Positions 62,910 to 64,000 of a DNA stretch of 64,000 nt are shown piece after piece (position 1 is the first letter of the stretch; each line of letters opens with the position of its first letter). The stretch is from assembly GCF_045629565.1 (NCBI RefSeq), contig NZ_JAZQRL010000068.1:27261-91260 (forward strand), read 5' to 3'. A program made the translations under genes and the position numbers. The notes beneath the pieces are model-generated. The model saw nothing but the letters and a program-made list of their open reading frames with translations. It was not told the origin of the DNA and searched no databases. The DNA comes from Arcticibacter sp045629565 (GTDB lineage Bacteria > Bacteroidota > Bacteroidia > Sphingobacteriales > Sphingobacteriaceae).

Positions 62910-63548
62910 CTAGGTGATATTATCTGAAAATTCCAGGATGCCAAGCATGGCTAAATACATTCCTGAACGGGGATGTTGGAATACCAATCCATTTTCATGA
63001 TTTATCAGGCGTGAACGGAGGATCTTCAGCGCATGAACGATATGATTCTCTACCGTTTTCTCCGAGATATGTAGAGCGCATGCAATTTCTTTATACTTTA
63101 GACCGTCGAAGCGGCTCATCTTAAACACCTTGCGACATTGTGCTGGCAGACGTTCAATTTCTTTGAATATTATCGCCTGCAACTCCTGCTCTTCGTAAAG
63201 ATTCTCAATTTTTTCGTCTGTAAGCTGCCCGGCTATTATAAAATGATGTCTTTCTATATTTTTTTGCCGGTTCAGATGATTCAGCGAGTGATTAATCACG
63301 CTCCGATATAGGTATGGCCTTAAGGTCGACACAGAGTCAAGGCATGAAGGGTTTTCCCAAATCTTGATAAACACGTCTTGCACAATTTCCTCTGCAAGAA
63401 AGGCATCCTTAACATATTTTTCAGAAGTCAGCAGCAACATGGGGAAGTAACTGGAATATAGGAGAGTGAAAATACGGTGATTAGCTTCCCTGATGCCGTT
63501 AATAATTTCCTGGTCTGAATATGCCGCTATCCCCGATACGCCTTTCAT
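62910..63548 (-). CDS. ECF RNA polymerase sigma factor (locus C)
   Basis: 212-residue ECF sigma factor. Region 2 lies at about 22-95 (AEEIVQDVFIKIWENP) and region 4 at about 125-180 (LPAQCRKVFKMSRFDGLKYKEIACALHISEKTVENHIVHAL). Beyond the usual end comes a tail of about 30 residues with a short hydrophobic run (GMYLAMLGILEF) not seen in the PUL-A sigma. It should drive the locus C operon when the FecR/SusC pathway is triggered. The gap to fecR is 164 bases with no strong hairpin. Confidence 0.93.
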   Translation of the reverse strand: MKGVSGIAAYSDQEIINGIREANHRIFTLLYSSYFPMLLLTSEKYVKDAFLAEEIVQDVFIKIWENPSCLDSVSTLRPYLYRSVINHSLNHLNRQKNIERHHFIIAGQLTDEKIENLYEEQELQAIIFKEIERLPAQCRKVFKMSRFDGLKYKEIACALHISEKTVENHIVHALKILRSRLINHENGLVFQHPRSGMYLAMLGILEFSDNIT

Positions 63549-63786
63549 TGTTAATGCAATATAATCATTGTCTTAACAAATTCGGTTTAAAAATGCAAAA
63601 ATTGAAGACTTAAACCAGATTGGGTATCAATAATGAAGCCATGGTAGATGTATCCATTCGTTTAAGAGTGTACTGCCTTTAGTTTCAGCACCTGCCAGAC
63701 AGTAGTTATATTACATCTCTTGAAAACCGATATTATCAATACGCAGGTATAGATATGGAAAACAAAGTGCCTGTAATCAGCTTATC

Positions 63787-64000
63787 TTATGTTTTTAAAG
63801 ACACTATCCCCCTAAACAACTCCTCATTGAATGCACCTATTGTGGTATTTTTCAGCAATGCATGAATCTCGGTCCTGATCGATAGAAATTGATGGTGTAA
63901 CGGGCATGGGTTATCTGCAGAACACTCCTTCAATCCTAATGCACAGCCATAGAAAAGCCGGTCGCCATCGATTGCCTCCACAATATCACTTACAGCTCTT
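63787..64000 (-). CDS. Rrf2 family transcriptional regulator (partial, N-terminus off window)
   Basis: C-terminal about 70 codons of an Rrf2-type regulator, open to the window edge. The visible part reads RAVSDIVEAIDGD and then C-x-LGL-x-x-C-x(5)-PCPLH, the three-cysteine pattern that holds an Fe-S cluster in IscR/NsrR/RsrR-type proteins. The DNA-binding wing-helix domain lies outside the window. The 238 bases between its stop and the sigma factor gene contain no feature I can support. Confidence 0.85.
   Translation of the reverse strand, partial: RAVSDIVEAIDGDRLFYGCALGLKECSADNPCPLHHQFLSIRTEIHALLKNTTIGAFNEELFRGIVSLKT

Noticed and set aside
63549..63786. Possible RNA gene or small ORF in the gap between the Rrf2-like and sigma factor genes
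   Set aside because: No tRNA-like fold, long stem or credible reading frame was found on either strand.

Overview
The window looks like a chromosomal segment of a Bacteroidota bacterium, most likely family Sphingobacteriaceae (Pedobacter-like). The reasons are the complete alternative complex III operon, three SusC/SusD loci, FecR/ECF-sigma pairs with a DUF4974-type tail, TAnnTTTG-type promoter boxes close to start codons, and start sites that mostly lack Shine-Dalgarno sequences. I saw no tRNA, rRNA, CRISPR array, prophage or intact insertion sequence.

Region 1 (1-10383, minus strand) is a respiratory operon, actABCDEF followed by ctaC and ctaD (the last cut by the window edge). It encodes a quinol:cytochrome c oxidoreductase unrelated to bc1 together with its aa3-type terminal oxidase, so electrons can pass from menaquinol to oxygen through one co-transcribed unit. 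ActA carries six CXXCH motifs.

Region 2 (10608-29070) is housekeeping: a deoxyhypusine-synthase-like enzyme, an Omp85-type outer membrane protein, a methyltransferase, a SirB1/transglutaminase-like protein, prfB with an intact programmed +1 frameshift, pgi, a likely six-gene run secA - M20 peptidase - secreted unknown - dnaG - yraN - glutaminyl cyclase, purD, and a TlpA-like thiol-disulfide protein.

Region 3 (29247-63548) holds three neighbouring SusCD loci. PUL-A (29247-40575, plus) has ECF sigma, FecR, SusC with an STN signalling domain, SusD, a GH106 alpha-L-rhamnosidase and a CE15 glucuronoyl esterase. PUL-B (40743-52492, minus) has a TPR/transmembrane/HTH regulator (DUF6377-like), SusC without STN, SusD, GH30, a surface glycan-binding lipoprotein, a decayed hydrolase remnant and GH3. 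This content matches a beta-1,6-glucan (pustulan) locus. Locus C (53122-63548, minus) has ECF sigma, FecR, STN-SusC, SusD, an HExxH metallopeptidase lipoprotein and two tandem DUF4302-like lipoproteins, with no carbohydrate enzyme. It is the least understood system here and the best candidate for something undescribed. The receptor type follows the regulator: STN-SusC goes with sigma/FecR, and STN-less SusC goes with the DUF6377-like regulator.

The right edge (63787-64000) is the C-terminal part of an Rrf2-family Fe-S regulator. Items of most interest are locus C, the prfB frameshift site with a perfect Shine-Dalgarno core in a lineage that hardly uses one, a 20-bp palindrome resembling two fused IS3/IS150-type ends, the esterase remnant inside PUL-B, and the paired hairpins in front of the PUL-A susC.
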